Origin: Desulfobacterales bacterium | Lineage (GTDB): Bacteria > Desulfobacterota > Desulfobacteria > Desulfobacterales > JAFDDL01 | DNA length: 64,000 nucleotides | Direction of reading: 5' to 3' | NCBI GenBank assembly: GCA_034003325.1 | Contig: JAVEYW010000012.1 | Span: forward strand, 62,001 to 126,000 | Shown: positions 1 through 9,084 of the stretch, in pieces | Layout: the number at the start of each line of letters is the position of its first letter | Position numbering within the stretch: position 1 is the first letter of the stretch | Notes under the pieces: generated by a model | The model's database searches: none | Told to the model about the DNA's origin: nothing | Seen by the model: only the letters and a program-made list of their open reading frames with translations | Position numbers and translations under genes: made by a program

Positions 1-1379
1 GACCCCTTTCTTACTATCCGCTGATAAACAGATTCCGAGTTTTTGACGCAATCGCCGACCGAAATGCCCCCGCGAAAATTACCGCTCAAAAAGATGCCGG
101 GATGCTCGGTTTCAAATCGTTCAAAATACCGCTCATGCTCGATATATCCGAGCGTATACTGAGGAATGGCCTTGGACCACATGCGCTCACGAACGAATAA
201 AGGTGCTTCCTCGATATTCATGATTTCCTTGAATTCATTTAACACTGTGTGGAACAGCGTATCCGCGTCGGTGTCAAAAAGATGGGGCGATCGAGCACCG
301 CCGACGAACAAGGTAAAGGCGGCAACCTCTTCCGGTGCCCGGCCGACAAAAATCGTGGAGGTCCAGATGGCGCCCAGAAAGGTTTTATTTTCCTTTTCCG
401 GTATCAGAAAACCAAACCCGTCCAGCTCCCTTTTGACGGCTGCTTTTTTAAATCCCAAAAAAAGAACCTTCACGGGCGGGTAGTAGATTTGGTTAAGATG
501 CCGGCTAAGGGTGGTATCCATCGGTTCGAATATAGCTGCGGCCCGATAGGCCGGAATCGCCGATAATACGATATCCGTATCCATCTCCATCGCGTGTTGG
601 TTTTCAAGGTATCGCACCTTGAACCGGTGGTTGAACGGGACGATTTCCCGTACGTCGCACCCATATCGAACCGCTTCCCCCAATTTACCGGCAATGGCGA
701 CGGGAAGCGTCTGCATGCCGCTGCGAAAGGAAAACATGCGAGCGGTTTGCTTGGAGGTTTCACCGCTTGCTTTCCGTTCCTTTGCGCCCTTTATCATGCC
801 CTTGATCAGCCCGCCGTAGAGCGTTTCAAGCCGGTAGAGTTTGGGAAAAGCGGATTGAACGCTCAGCGAATCCGGATTTCCGGCAAACACGCCGGCAACA
901 AAGGGATTGATGGCGTAATCGAGAAACTCTCGTCCCAGGCGTCTGCGGACAAACTCGGAAACGCTTTGGTAATAGCCGTCCGCTGATTTGCCGATAAAGG
1001 GTTCGGCCAGCAGCCGGAGTTTGGCTTTTGTGGAAAATAGCTTGGTTTTAAGAAAAGCGGCCGGTCCCATGGGAAGGGCCATAAGCTGATTATGTTTCAA
1101 TATGTATCGCCGGTTGCCGGACTCATTGGCATAAATCAGTTCCTGTTTCAGCCCCAGTTCGCGTACCATTCGGCCGATCAGCGGTGTGGTTTCGAGTCCG
1201 CTGTTAGGCCCGTAATCAATGAGGCAATCATTTTCGCGAACGGTTTCCATGGTGCCGCCGGGGGCAGATTTAGCCTCAAGAACCGTTATCTCAAATCCGT
1301 CCCCATGAAGCCAATACGCCGCCGCCAGCCCCGATATGCCGGCGCCCAATACCGTGATGTGAATGCTCTTTTTTTTCAT
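1..1379 (-). CDS. hemG: Protoporphyrinogen oxidase, FAD-dependent (HemG/HemY type), 3' end cut by window
   Basis: This would oxidise protoporphyrinogen IX to protoporphyrin IX, the step before iron insertion. The ATG at 1379 opens a frame that stays open for 459 codons to the window edge, close to the usual 460-480 residues, so only the extreme C-terminus should be missing. The N-terminus carries the dinucleotide-binding signature VLGAGISGLAAAYWL followed by an acidic residue (VLEAKSAPGG). The C-terminal part has the family-typical SGNFRGGISVGDCV segment, where FAD is closed in. It is the last gene of a minus-strand hemE-hemN-hemH-hemG run, with 17 bases between it and the hemH stop. This flavin family classically uses O2 as acceptor; in an anaerobe another acceptor must be assumed. 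Family assignment is firm. Confidence 0.9.
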   Translation of the reverse strand, partial: MKKKSIHITVLGAGISGLAAAYWLHGDGFEITVLEAKSAPGGTMETVRENDCLIDYGPNSGLETTPLIGRMVRELGLKQELIYANESGNRRYILKHNQLMALPMGPAAFLKTKLFSTKAKLRLLAEPFIGKSADGYYQSVSEFVRRRLGREFLDYAINPFVAGVFAGNPDSLSVQSAFPKLYRLETLYGGLIKGMIKGAKERKASGETSKQTARMFSFRSGMQTLPVAIAGKLGEAVRYGCDVREIVPFNHRFKVRYLENQHAMEMDTDIVLSAIPAYRAAAIFEPMDTTLSRHLNQIYYPPVKVLFLGFKKAAVKRELDGFGFLIPEKENKTFLGAIWTSTIFVGRAPEEVAAFTLFVGGARSPHLFDTDADTLFHTVLNEFKEIMNIEEAPLFVRERMWSKAIPQYTLGYIEHERYFERFETEHPGIFLSGNFRGGISVGDCVKNSESVYQRIVRKG

Positions 1380-1396
1380 TATGGAACGCACTTCTT

Positions 1397-2353
1397 CTAT
1401 TTGATGGTTGCCAGAACTATGTCTTTGAGCGCTGCGATGAAGGTGGTTGAGGCGTTTAATCCCGTCATGACCCGGTAGGTTTCAATGCCGAGCCGTTCCG
1501 CCACCTCCCGGTATTCCACATTCAATTCAAACAAGGTTTCGATATGATCCGATACGAAACTGACCGGAACGATCAACAGGTGCTTGTTGCCTTGGGTGGC
1601 CAGTTTCTCGATCATTTTTTCGGTGGACGGCTCGAGCCATTTCACCGGCCCGACCCTGCTTTGAAAGCACAGGTGATGGGGGTGCGAATGCCTGCGGGCC
1701 GTCATAACGCCATCCACAGTTTTTTGTATCTGCCGGCTGTAGGGATCGCCTTCTTTCACGAATCGAACCGGCGTGCCGTGAGCGCTGAACACGATTTGAA
1801 TTTCACCGCGCGCGGCTTCCGGAAACGTTTGAATCGTTTCATCGATCCGTTCATTGATCGCCGCGATATATTGCGGGTGATCAAAATAGTCCGACACATA
1901 GTTCAACGCGGCAACGTCCCCGGAATAGACTCTTTTCCACTCGTTAAAGGCTGATCCCGTGGTGGTGATGGAGTAATGGGGATAGAGCGGCAGCAATACG
2001 ATTTTCTCAAAGCGGTCTGCTGCGACCTTTTCGGCAGTCTCGTGGATGAACGGGTGCCAATAGCGCATGGCCGTGTAGACCCGGGCGCCGGGGTTTTCCA
2101 CCTGCAGTGCCTCTTGAAGCAGCCGGCGTTGTGCTTCGGTCCATTCATTGATCGGTGATTTGCCGCCGATTTGGCGATACCGCGCCATGACTTTCGGCGC
2201 CCGGCGTTTGGAAATGAATTTGGCGAAGAGCCGCTGGCCGAAGGGAATCCGGAAAATGTCGGGATCACTGAAGAGGTGGCATAAAAAGGGTTCGACGGAT
2301 TCCAAGGAATCCGGCCCGCCGAGGTTCATTAAGACAACCGCATATGCGTTCAT
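1397..2353 (-). CDS. hemH: Ferrochelatase
   Basis: Inserts Fe2+ into protoporphyrin IX to give protohaem. The product is 318 residues, normal for bacterial ferrochelatases. It begins MNAYAVVLMNLGGPDS, the classic N-terminus, which is why the ATG at 2353 is chosen. The frame extends upstream to 2428, but that would overlap hemN by about 55 bases and adds no family sequence. The catalytic region FSAHGTPVRF and the C-terminal VPVSFVSDHIETLFE segment, with its metal-site His and Glu, are intact. It starts 20 bases after the hemN stop, so translation in one message is likely. It lies between hemN and hemG, matching its place in the pathway. Confidence 0.95.
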   Translation of the reverse strand: MNAYAVVLMNLGGPDSLESVEPFLCHLFSDPDIFRIPFGQRLFAKFISKRRAPKVMARYRQIGGKSPINEWTEAQRRLLQEALQVENPGARVYTAMRYWHPFIHETAEKVAADRFEKIVLLPLYPHYSITTTGSAFNEWKRVYSGDVAALNYVSDYFDHPQYIAAINERIDETIQTFPEAARGEIQIVFSAHGTPVRFVKEGDPYSRQIQKTVDGVMTARRHSHPHHLCFQSRVGPVKWLEPSTEKMIEKLATQGNKHLLIVPVSFVSDHIETLFELNVEYREVAERLGIETYRVMTGLNASTTFIAALKDIVLATIK

Positions 2354-2372
2354 AAACAATATTTTTTCCCCG

Positions 2373-3740
2373 TTAGACCGTTCTGGAATATTTGGCGCTA
2401 TCTTGCTGGCGCTCGATAAATCCGTCAAAATTCATCGCGATATTGCGAATCAGCAGCCGTCCCATCTCCAAAACGATTATTTTACGATTGTCGATCCGCA
2501 GCAGGTGATCTGCCGTCATCTCCCTCAGATTGTTCAACCCCCAGCGAAAATACGTCTCAAAATGAATTCCGAACTTTTCCTCCACGGCGCCGAAATCCAA
2601 TTCAAAATCGCACATCAAGCGGGTGATCACCCATCGGCGCAACACATCGTCGTCCGACAACACAATCCCTTTGGCCGTGGGCGGCACCCCCTTGTCCAGC
2701 GCTGCGAAATATTCCGCTTCGGTTTTGACGTTTTGCGCATAGATGCGGCCAAACTGGCTGATGCTGGTAATGCCCATGGCGTAGAGATCCGTTCCGGCAT
2801 GCGTGCTGTATCCCTGGAAATTCCGGTACAATCGTTTTTCCCGGAGCGCCACGGCCAGTTCGTCATCGGGTTTTGCAAAATGATCCATGCCGATAAACAC
2901 ATAACCGGCGGCAATCAACTTTTCCGTGGCCATTTTGAGAATATTCAGTTTTTCTTCCGGCGACGGCAGGTCTGACTGGCGAATGGCCCGCATGTGTTTT
3001 TTCATCCAGGGTACATAGGCGAAATTAAACAACGCGATGCGATCCGGCGAAATGTCGATCACGCCGTCGATCGTTTTTTCAAGGCTGAAGACGGATTGAA
3101 AGGGAAGCCCGTACATCAGATCCAGGTTGAAACTGTGAAAGCCCAGCTCGCGAACCCACGCAATTGCCCTGCGCGTGATGTTCTCGGGCTGAATCCGATT
3201 GACCGCCTTTTGCACCTTTTCGTTAAAGTCCTGCACGCCCATGCTGATTCGGTTGAAACCGGCGGCTCGCAGCGCCGCCAGATGGTTCCGGGTCAGCTCC
3301 CGGGGATCAATTTCGCAGCTCGCCTCCACCGCGTCCTGAAAATTGAAGCGGGTGTGAATATAGGCGCTCAGATTCGAAATTTCATCCGGGGTCAGATGCG
3401 TGGGGGTTCCGCCGCCCCAGTGAAGCTGGGACACCTTTCGGTCCGGCGACAGGTGAGGCCGTATCAGATCGATTTCTTTTTTTAAGTAGTTTACATAATG
3501 ACCAATGCGTTCCCTATTGCGAGTGACGATCATGTTGCAGCCGCAAAAATAACAGAGCGTATCGCAAAACGGTAAATGAAAATATAAAGACAGGTCCGGC
3601 GGGTTTGCCGCGCGATTGGTGTCGGCAATTTCCTTTAGAAAATCCTGATGGGTGAACGTATCGGAAAATTGCGGCGCCGTGGGATAACTCGTATAGCGTG
3701 GCCCCGGTTTATCATATTTTTTGATTAAAGTCAGATCCAT
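2373..3740 (-). CDS. hemN: Oxygen-independent coproporphyrinogen III oxidase (radical SAM)
   Basis: Decarboxylates two propionates of coproporphyrinogen III without oxygen, using S-adenosylmethionine and a 4Fe-4S cluster. The product has 455 residues, the length of true HemN rather than the shorter HemW. The radical-SAM motif CX3CX2CXC is at residues 59, 63, 66 and 68, inside PFCDTLCYFCGCNMIVTR, as in enterobacterial HemN. The N-terminal KYDKPGPRYTSYPTAPQF is also characteristic of true HemN. The WGGGTPTHL and MGVQDF segments are the expected SAM-binding elements. It lies 91 bases downstream of hemE and 20 bases before hemH, so it is part of the haem operon. The start is an ATG directly before MDLTLIKKYD. 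Confidence 0.95.
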   Translation of the reverse strand: MDLTLIKKYDKPGPRYTSYPTAPQFSDTFTHQDFLKEIADTNRAANPPDLSLYFHLPFCDTLCYFCGCNMIVTRNRERIGHYVNYLKKEIDLIRPHLSPDRKVSQLHWGGGTPTHLTPDEISNLSAYIHTRFNFQDAVEASCEIDPRELTRNHLAALRAAGFNRISMGVQDFNEKVQKAVNRIQPENITRRAIAWVRELGFHSFNLDLMYGLPFQSVFSLEKTIDGVIDISPDRIALFNFAYVPWMKKHMRAIRQSDLPSPEEKLNILKMATEKLIAAGYVFIGMDHFAKPDDELAVALREKRLYRNFQGYSTHAGTDLYAMGITSISQFGRIYAQNVKTEAEYFAALDKGVPPTAKGIVLSDDDVLRRWVITRLMCDFELDFGAVEEKFGIHFETYFRWGLNNLREMTADHLLRIDNRKIIVLEMGRLLIRNIAMNFDGFIERQQDSAKYSRTV

Positions 3741-3831
3741 ATCAGTTAAGATGATTCCCCTTTGTCCTTGATTCCGGCGTATCGCCGTGCGGCTTTCCGT
3801 TGTCGTCGTTATGCGGATACCGTGGCCGCTG

Positions 3832-4878
3832 CTAGTGATACATCGCGCTTTCCGTTTGAACGAAGGTTACCAGGGATTTTAAATTCTCGGGTGGAATATC
3901 CGGCAGAATCCCATGCCCCAGATTAAATACATGCCCCGTGCCGTGGCCATAAGCGTCCAAAACCCGTTTTGCCTGTGCCTCGATGGTTGCCGGGTCGGCG
4001 TAAAGCACGGTCGGATCAAGGTTTCCCTGAAGCGCGACCCTGTGCCCAATCTGCGCCCGGACCATGCCGATGTCGGCGACCCAGTCCAGGCCGATGACAT
4101 CGGCGCCACTGTCGGCCAGCAAGTTGAAATCGGAGTGAACGCCCTTGGCGAATAAAATGACGGGTTCATCGGTCCGGCGAATCTGAGCGATTATTTTTTC
4201 CATATATTGCAGGGAAAAGGTTTTGAAATCGTCGTAGGCCAGAAGCCCCCCCCAGGTGTCGAAAATCTGAACCGCGTTGGCGCCGGCTTCAATCTTTGCA
4301 GATAAAAAGAGGGCCGCCGCATTCGCAATTTTATCCAAAAGCGCATGGGCAAGTTTGGGGTCATTATAGATCAAGCTTTTAACTTTTGAGAAATTTTTCG
4401 AGCCCTGTCCTTCCACCATATACGCCATCAACGTCCAGGGTGACCCGCAGAAACCGATGAGCGGTACTCGCCCGGCCAATTCCCGCTTTGTCAATGCCAC
4501 GGCATCTAGAACATATTTTAGCTCAACCGTCGGATCAATGTCTTTCAACATTTTTGCGTCCGCCCGGGTTCGAATGGGATGAGGAAACACCGGGCCCCTT
4601 CCCTCATACATTTCAAGTTCCATTCCCATGGCTTGGGGTATCACGAGAATGTCCGAAAAAATAATGGCGGCATCCACCCCGATTAAATCCACCGGTTGAA
4701 GCGTGACCTGCGCGGCCAGCTCCGGCGTTTGACACATGGTGAAAAAATCCGCTGTTTCCCGCACCGCTCTGTATTCCGGCAAATAGCGACCGGCTTGACG
4801 CATTACCCATATGGGCGTTCTTTCAACCGGTAACCGTTTACACGCGCGCAAAAAGAGATCGTTTTTTAGATGAGTCAC
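3832..4878 (-). CDS. hemE: Uroporphyrinogen decarboxylase
   Basis: Converts uroporphyrinogen III to coproporphyrinogen III, committing tetrapyrrole flow to haem rather than sirohaem or cobalamin. The product is 348 residues. The signature PIWVMRQAGRYLPEYR covers residues 22-37, with the substrate-binding Arg pair, and the catalytic Asp is in IIFSDIL (D76). The C-terminal FNLGHGILPDIPPENL is also typical. Translation starts at a GTG at 4878 preceded by a strong ribosome-binding site (AAGGAG eight bases upstream). It is the first gene of the minus-strand haem operon, so the promoter should lie in 4879-5140. No clear regulator site was identified there. Confidence 0.95.
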   Translation of the reverse strand: MTHLKNDLFLRACKRLPVERTPIWVMRQAGRYLPEYRAVRETADFFTMCQTPELAAQVTLQPVDLIGVDAAIIFSDILVIPQAMGMELEMYEGRGPVFPHPIRTRADAKMLKDIDPTVELKYVLDAVALTKRELAGRVPLIGFCGSPWTLMAYMVEGQGSKNFSKVKSLIYNDPKLAHALLDKIANAAALFLSAKIEAGANAVQIFDTWGGLLAYDDFKTFSLQYMEKIIAQIRRTDEPVILFAKGVHSDFNLLADSGADVIGLDWVADIGMVRAQIGHRVALQGNLDPTVLYADPATIEAQAKRVLDAYGHGTGHVFNLGHGILPDIPPENLKSLVTFVQTESAMYH

Positions 4879-5140
4879 TCACTTTTCTCCTTGATTTCCT
4901 TTTTTCCCTGAGCTGTAATTCAAATCGCAGCACCTTATTAATGCTGATATATGAAGATACGCGCTTTTACAACACCAACTAACCCCATTGCTGCGTAACG
5001 GAAGGGGGAAAATGTTGAACCAACTGATTTAAAAATTCTTTTATATTCTGAAACCATCATGTAACGGTTTCGAAAATGACCATGAACATCGGCGCCAACC
5101 ATAAATTGACGGTGATTCTAAAAAAAATAAAGGGGATTGC

Positions 5141-5539
5141 GTGACACTTCAAGAGAAAATCAAACAGGACCTGGCCGGAGCGATCAAAGCAAGGGATGAA
5201 GAAAGAAAATCAGCCATTCGGGTGATTCTCGGGGAGTTCAGCCGGGGTGGTAAAAAAGGGTTGCCCGACGATGAAGTCATCGCTATTCTAAAAAAATTGA
5301 TTAAGTCCGAACGGGAAGTGTTGCAGCAAAAGGGGGCGCTGCCGGATTCCCCTTTTATCGGCGTTGTTGAGGGCTATCTGCCGCAAATGGCCGCAACCGA
5401 AGAGATCGCAGCCTGGATTCGGTCCAACATCGATTTTTCCCAATTTCAAAATAAAATGCAGGCCATGAAGCCGGTGATGGCGCATTTTGGCTCACGGGCG
5501 GACGGCAATGCGGTCAAAGACATTTTGAAAGAAATGTAA
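5141..5539 (+). CDS. yqeY: GatB/YqeY domain protein
   Basis: A 132-residue member of the YqeY family, which resembles the tRNA-binding tail of GatB (tRNA amidotransferase B subunit); its cellular role is not well defined. The frame begins with GTG at 5141 behind AAAGGGG. Family features visible are the N-terminal helix TLQEKIKQDLAGAIKARDEE, the central EREVLQQKG segment, the VVEGYLPQM motif and a C-terminal ADGNAVKDILKEM. It is slightly shorter than the usual 145-150 residues; the shortening falls in the middle. It is divergent from hemE and convergent with the small gene that ends ten bases further on. Confidence 0.85.
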   Translation: MTLQEKIKQDLAGAIKARDEERKSAIRVILGEFSRGGKKGLPDDEVIAILKKLIKSEREVLQQKGALPDSPFIGVVEGYLPQMAATEEIAAWIRSNIDFSQFQNKMQAMKPVMAHFGSRADGNAVKDILKEM

Positions 5540-5548
5540 GCCTGCCGG

Positions 5549-5722
5549 TTAATTTGAAAGCGCATATTTCCCGTGGGTCATGCACAGTTTGATGTATTTT
5601 CTTTCAGCGTCCCGATAATCTTCCTCGGAATAATGATTTATGTTTTCAGGGATTCGAAAAGATTTCCGGTAATGGAGCATCAGGGCTTTGATGCCCTGTT
5701 CACATGGCGCGAATTTTTCCAT
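5549..5722 (-). CDS. Small conserved-looking protein, 57 residues
   Basis: Not recognised as a named family. The frame starts at an ATG at 5722 behind a very good ribosome-binding site (GAGGTAATAAT just upstream) and ends with TAA at 5549-5551, ten bases from the convergent yqeY stop. The product begins MEKFAPCEQGIKALMLHYRK and includes RIPENINHYSEEDYRDAERK, with a second Cys in YIKLCMTH. It is rich in charged and aromatic residues, with no membrane segment or signal. The composition reads like a real soluble protein. Two things support expression: the strong initiation signal and the tight convergent packing. The opposite strand has an open frame of 76 codons with an uncharacteristic composition, which I judge to be a shadow. 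Confidence 0.6.
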   Translation of the reverse strand: MEKFAPCEQGIKALMLHYRKSFRIPENINHYSEEDYRDAERKYIKLCMTHGKYALSN

Positions 5723-6079
5723 ATTATTACCTCATTTTGCCCGCGAGACCCTTTTCGAGCAACCGAAAAATTAAACGCATGGTTTTCTTTCCCGTGTCGA
5801 TAAGGTATGGTTAAGCAAGAGGCGTGCCCATTTTTTAAGAAACTTAATGGCATAAAAAAAACAATGGGTTATTTAAAATACTGCGACATATTTTCAGTAT
5901 TTGTGAAACCAACGCCATATAGTTGTGGCATTTGTTTCACAGGTTGAGAAAATTAATGGTTTTCAACCGGGTGATAAAACTTTTTTCCTTTACGGAAGGG
6001 GTTGTGTTTAACCGCTGTTTGAGTTAAAAAATCTTTTAAAGATCGGACTGTTAATTAAATATAGGGTGGAGGATGAGGT
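5723..6079. other. Intergenic region upstream of galE
   Basis: This 357-base AT-rich stretch separates the small minus-strand gene from galE. It should hold both promoters, since the two genes are divergent. The only structure seen is the palindrome at 5902-5941. The ribosome-binding site of galE (GGTGGAGGATGAGGT) lies at its right end. No open frame in it looks real. Confidence 0.5.
5902..5941. promoter_or_regulatory. Inverted repeat, possible operator upstream of galE
   Basis: The 8-base arms TGTGAAAC (5902-5909) and GTTTCACA (5934-5941) are perfect inverted copies separated by 24 bases. They lie about 140 bases before the galE start in an AT-rich region. The wide spacing could suit a dimeric regulator binding two half sites, or a hairpin. 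No regulator gene is adjacent, so the role is open. Confidence 0.3.
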
Positions 6080-7075
6080 ATGGCGGATCGGGCCATTTTA
6101 GTGGTGGGCGGTGCCGGTTATATCGGGACGCACATGGTCAAGGCGCTGTTGGCGGCCGGCCATCGGGTGGTCATTTTGGATAATCTTTCCACGGGGCATC
6201 GGAATCTTGTCGTCGGCGGGGAGTTTATTTGCGGGGATTTGAGCGACCCCATAGTTTTGAATCAGCTTTTTTCACGGTATGCTATCGATGCGGTTATGCA
6301 TTTTGCCGCGTTTTCCCTGGTGGGGGAATCCGTTCGTAACCCCCTTGCGTATTACCGCAACAATCTTGCCGGCACCTTATCGCTGCTTGAGGCCATGGTT
6401 CGACACAAGGTCCTGCGGTTTATATTTTCCTCAACCGCGGCGGTTTATGGCGAGCCGACGACCGTTCCGATCACGGAAGATCAGCCGTGCGCGCCCACAA
6501 ACCCCTATGGCGCGACCAAAATGGCCGTTGAGCGGCTGCTTCAAGACTGCGAAGTCGCTTATGGCTTAAAATTTATGAGCCTTCGATACTTCAACGCAGC
6601 GGGTGCAGATCCCGCTGGCCTGATGGGTGAACGGCACCAGCCCGAATCCCATCTGATTCCGCTGGTGCTTAAAACCGCATTGGGTGAATTGCCGCATATT
6701 CAAATTTTCGGTACCGCTTACCCGACGCCGGACGGCACCTGCGTGCGGGATTATGTGCATGTCTGTGATCTGGCCCGGGCGCATTTGCTGGCCTTGAATG
6801 CCCTTTTGGACGGCGGCGCCAGCACGGTGTACAACCTGGGAAATTCAAAGGGCCACTCCGTGCGGGAGGTCATCGAGTTGAGCCGGAACATCACGGGGCG
6901 CGCGATTCCGGCCGTTGAGACCGGCAACCGGGCCGGTGATCCGGCCGTCCTGGTCGCGGCTTCCGATAAAATCAGAAGAGCGCTGGGATGGCATCCCGAA
7001 TATGAAAGCCTGGAGACCATCATTCGGACGGCCTGGCATTGGCATTCGCGGGAGCATGATGCAACCGGTGGTTAG
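6080..7075 (+). CDS. galE: UDP-glucose 4-epimerase
   Basis: Interconverts UDP-glucose and UDP-galactose, feeding lipopolysaccharide or exopolysaccharide synthesis. The 331-residue product is of normal length. It has the NAD-binding glycine motif VGGAGYIG (residues 9-16), the nucleotide contact DNLSTGH, the catalytic Ser/Thr in SSTAAVYGEP (around 118) and the YxxxK pair Y143/K147 in NPYGATKMAVE. The downstream RYFNAAGADP and VRDYVHVCDLA segments are diagnostic of GalE over related epimerases. The ATG at 6080 is preceded by GGAGGATGAGGT. It stands alone, convergent with the efflux operon that ends 81 bases further on. Confidence 0.93.
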   Translation: MADRAILVVGGAGYIGTHMVKALLAAGHRVVILDNLSTGHRNLVVGGEFICGDLSDPIVLNQLFSRYAIDAVMHFAAFSLVGESVRNPLAYYRNNLAGTLSLLEAMVRHKVLRFIFSSTAAVYGEPTTVPITEDQPCAPTNPYGATKMAVERLLQDCEVAYGLKFMSLRYFNAAGADPAGLMGERHQPESHLIPLVLKTALGELPHIQIFGTAYPTPDGTCVRDYVHVCDLARAHLLALNALLDGGASTVYNLGNSKGHSVREVIELSRNITGRAIPAVETGNRAGDPAVLVAASDKIRRALGWHPEYESLETIIRTAWHWHSREHDATGG

Positions 7076-7156
7076 CGCAAAACATTGCCTAACCCGGTTG
7101 CGCTGGAAGCTAATGTTTATTCGGCTGACAGATACTGTAACGCCGGCGCAAGGCCA

Positions 7157-8368
7157 TTACTCATGCCGCAAGGCTTCGATGGGATCCAGACGGGCGGCTT
7201 TTCTGGCCGGGAAAAAGCCGAAGATGACACCCACGGCGCCGGAAAACAAAAAAGCAAGGGCCACGACACCCGGATTCCAGATAAAGGGTACATCCAGCAC
7301 CCGCGTGCCGAAGGCCGCTGCCGATAGGCCGAGCGCGATGCCGGCCAGCCCGCCGAAACAGGACAGCACCACTGCCTCCACCAGAAACTGCAAGAGCACT
7401 TCCTTTTCAAGCGCGCCGATGGCGAGCCGAATACCAATCTCGCGGGTCCGCTCGGTCACCGATACGAGCATGATATTCATGATGCCGATGCCGCCCACCA
7501 GAAGGCTCACGGCTGCCACCGCGCTTAACAATGCCGTGAGAATGCGGGTGGTGCCGGTCAGCGTGGCCAGAATTTCCTTCATGTCCCGAACATTGAAGTC
7601 ATCCTCCTTGCCACCCACGATTCGGCGTCGCTCCCGCATCAACCGCTCGATATCGCCCTTCACTTTTTCCGTTGAGACCCCGTCTCTGGCGGATACATAG
7701 ATAACACTGACTTCCGTATTTCCGGAAATTCGGCGGTGAAAAATTCGAATGGGAACCAGCACCAAATCATCCTGATCTGAGCCGAAGCTCGATTGGCCTT
7801 TGGATTCCAGAACCCCGATGACCTGACAGGACAGTTTCTGAAGCCGAATGGCGGCGCCCAGCGGATTCTCGGAGCCGAAAAGCTCCTTGGCAACAGTGGC
7901 GCCTATAATGCAGACCGCTTTGCCGGATCGCATTTCTGCCTCGGTAAAGGCGCGACCGGCCGAAAGCGGCCAGTCGCGAGTCTTGAGAAAGTCATTGGTG
8001 GTGCCATTTATGGTGGTGGACCAGTTTTGATTCCCGAATATGGCTTGAGTCTTTGTGGCATCGGTCGGCGCTACGGCCACCAGGCCGTCAATTTCCTTGG
8101 CGATGGCATTGGCATCCGCCACCTCGAACATAGCGGCGGTGGAGCGGCTGCCGCCGGGTCCGTGAAAACCCTGACCGGGCCTGATTTGGAGCATATTGCT
8201 GCCCAGTTTCCCGATATCGGCGGCTACCTGCGCGGTGGCGCCTTTTCCCACGGTGACCATGGTGATTACAGCGGCCACGCCGATCACGATGCCGAGAATG
8301 GTAAGGGAAGATCGCAACACATTGCGCCGAATCTCCCGTTGCGCCAGCAGTATCGTTTCCCACAACAT
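7157..8368 (-). CDS. MacB-like ABC transporter permease
   Basis: Membrane subunit of a MacB/LolCE-type mechanotransmission ABC system that drives export through an adaptor and an outer-membrane channel. The 403-residue product has an N-terminal transmembrane helix (RSSLTILGIVIGVAAVITMV), a periplasmic MacB-PCD domain of about 220 residues and three C-terminal helices including LLVGGIGIMNIMLVSVTERTREIG, the FtsX-family signature. Unlike E. coli MacB, the ATPase is a separate gene; its stop overlaps this start by one base (TGATG). It is the last gene of a six-gene efflux operon. Substrate cannot be predicted. Confidence 0.9.
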   Translation of the reverse strand: MLWETILLAQREIRRNVLRSSLTILGIVIGVAAVITMVTVGKGATAQVAADIGKLGSNMLQIRPGQGFHGPGGSRSTAAMFEVADANAIAKEIDGLVAVAPTDATKTQAIFGNQNWSTTINGTTNDFLKTRDWPLSAGRAFTEAEMRSGKAVCIIGATVAKELFGSENPLGAAIRLQKLSCQVIGVLESKGQSSFGSDQDDLVLVPIRIFHRRISGNTEVSVIYVSARDGVSTEKVKGDIERLMRERRRIVGGKEDDFNVRDMKEILATLTGTTRILTALLSAVAAVSLLVGGIGIMNIMLVSVTERTREIGIRLAIGALEKEVLLQFLVEAVVLSCFGGLAGIALGLSAAAFGTRVLDVPFIWNPGVVALAFLFSGAVGVIFGFFPARKAARLDPIEALRHE

Positions 8369-9084
8369 CAGCGGACATCTCCGGTTTGAGAGCCGTGATC
8401 GATCAGGCCGTCTCTGAAATGAATGCGCCGGCCGGCGTAAGCCGCCATATCCAGCTCATGCGTGACCATGACGATGGTCAATCCGCGTTCGCGGTTTAAG
8501 TCGGTTAAGAGATTCATGATTTCCCGGCTTCGGGCGGAGTCCAGATTGCCGGTGGGCTCGTCGGCCAACAGCACCTTGGGCTCGGTAACGATCGCGCGCG
8601 CAATGGCCACCCGCTGCTGCTGGCCGCCGGAGAGTTCGCCTGGCGTATGGGATTCCCATCCATTAAGGCCGACGGCGGCTAAGGCGTTACGGGCGCTTGC
8701 ATGTCGTTCAGCAAGGGGGACTTTGCGATAAATCAGCGGCAATTCCACATTCTCAAGTGCCGAGGTGCGGTTAAGCAAGTTAAACCCCTGAAACACGAAA
8801 CCGAGATAGTGGCGGCGCAGAATTGCCCGTTGATCCCGGGACAGCTTTCCGACATTGACGCCGTTAAACAGGAATGCGCCGGTTGTAGGTGTATCCAAAC
8901 ACCCCAATATGTTCATGCAGGTTGATTTGCCGGAGCCGCTCGGGCCCATCACCGCCACGAATTCCCCTTGCGCAATGGTTAAATCGACCCCGCCCAGCGC
9001 TCTCACCGCGGCATGGCCTTCGCCATAGATTTTGCTGACCCGTTCTAGTCGAATCAACGGGGTGTTCCCTGGTTCCGGCGTCAT
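8368..9084 (-). CDS. ABC transporter ATP-binding protein, MacB/LolD type
   Basis: A 238-residue cytoplasmic ATPase that powers the adjacent permease. Walker A is GPSGSGKST, the Q-loop is VFQGFNLL, the ABC signature is [14 protein letters not shown] and Walker B is [12 protein letters not shown]; all catalytic motifs are intact. The TGNLDS extension after Walker B is typical of the LolD/MacB subfamily. Its ATG overlaps the stop of the adaptor gene upstream (ATGA at 9081-9084) and its own stop overlaps the permease start, so the three are probably translationally coupled. Confidence 0.93.
   Translation of the reverse strand: MTPEPGNTPLIRLERVSKIYGEGHAAVRALGGVDLTIAQGEFVAVMGPSGSGKSTCMNILGCLDTPTTGAFLFNGVNVGKLSRDQRAILRRHYLGFVFQGFNLLNRTSALENVELPLIYRKVPLAERHASARNALAAVGLNGWESHTPGELSGGQQQRVAIARAIVTEPKVLLADEPTGNLDSARSREIMNLLTDLNRERGLTIVMVTHELDMAAYAGRRIHFRDGLIDHGSQTGDVR

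Noticed and set aside
2148-2975. 275-codon plus-strand frame opposite hemH/hemN
   Set aside because: Spans two strongly supported minus-strand genes and has no family features.
5573-5803. Plus-strand open frame of 76 codons
   Set aside because: It lies opposite the 57-codon gene that has a strong ribosome-binding site; this one has none and an unlikely composition.
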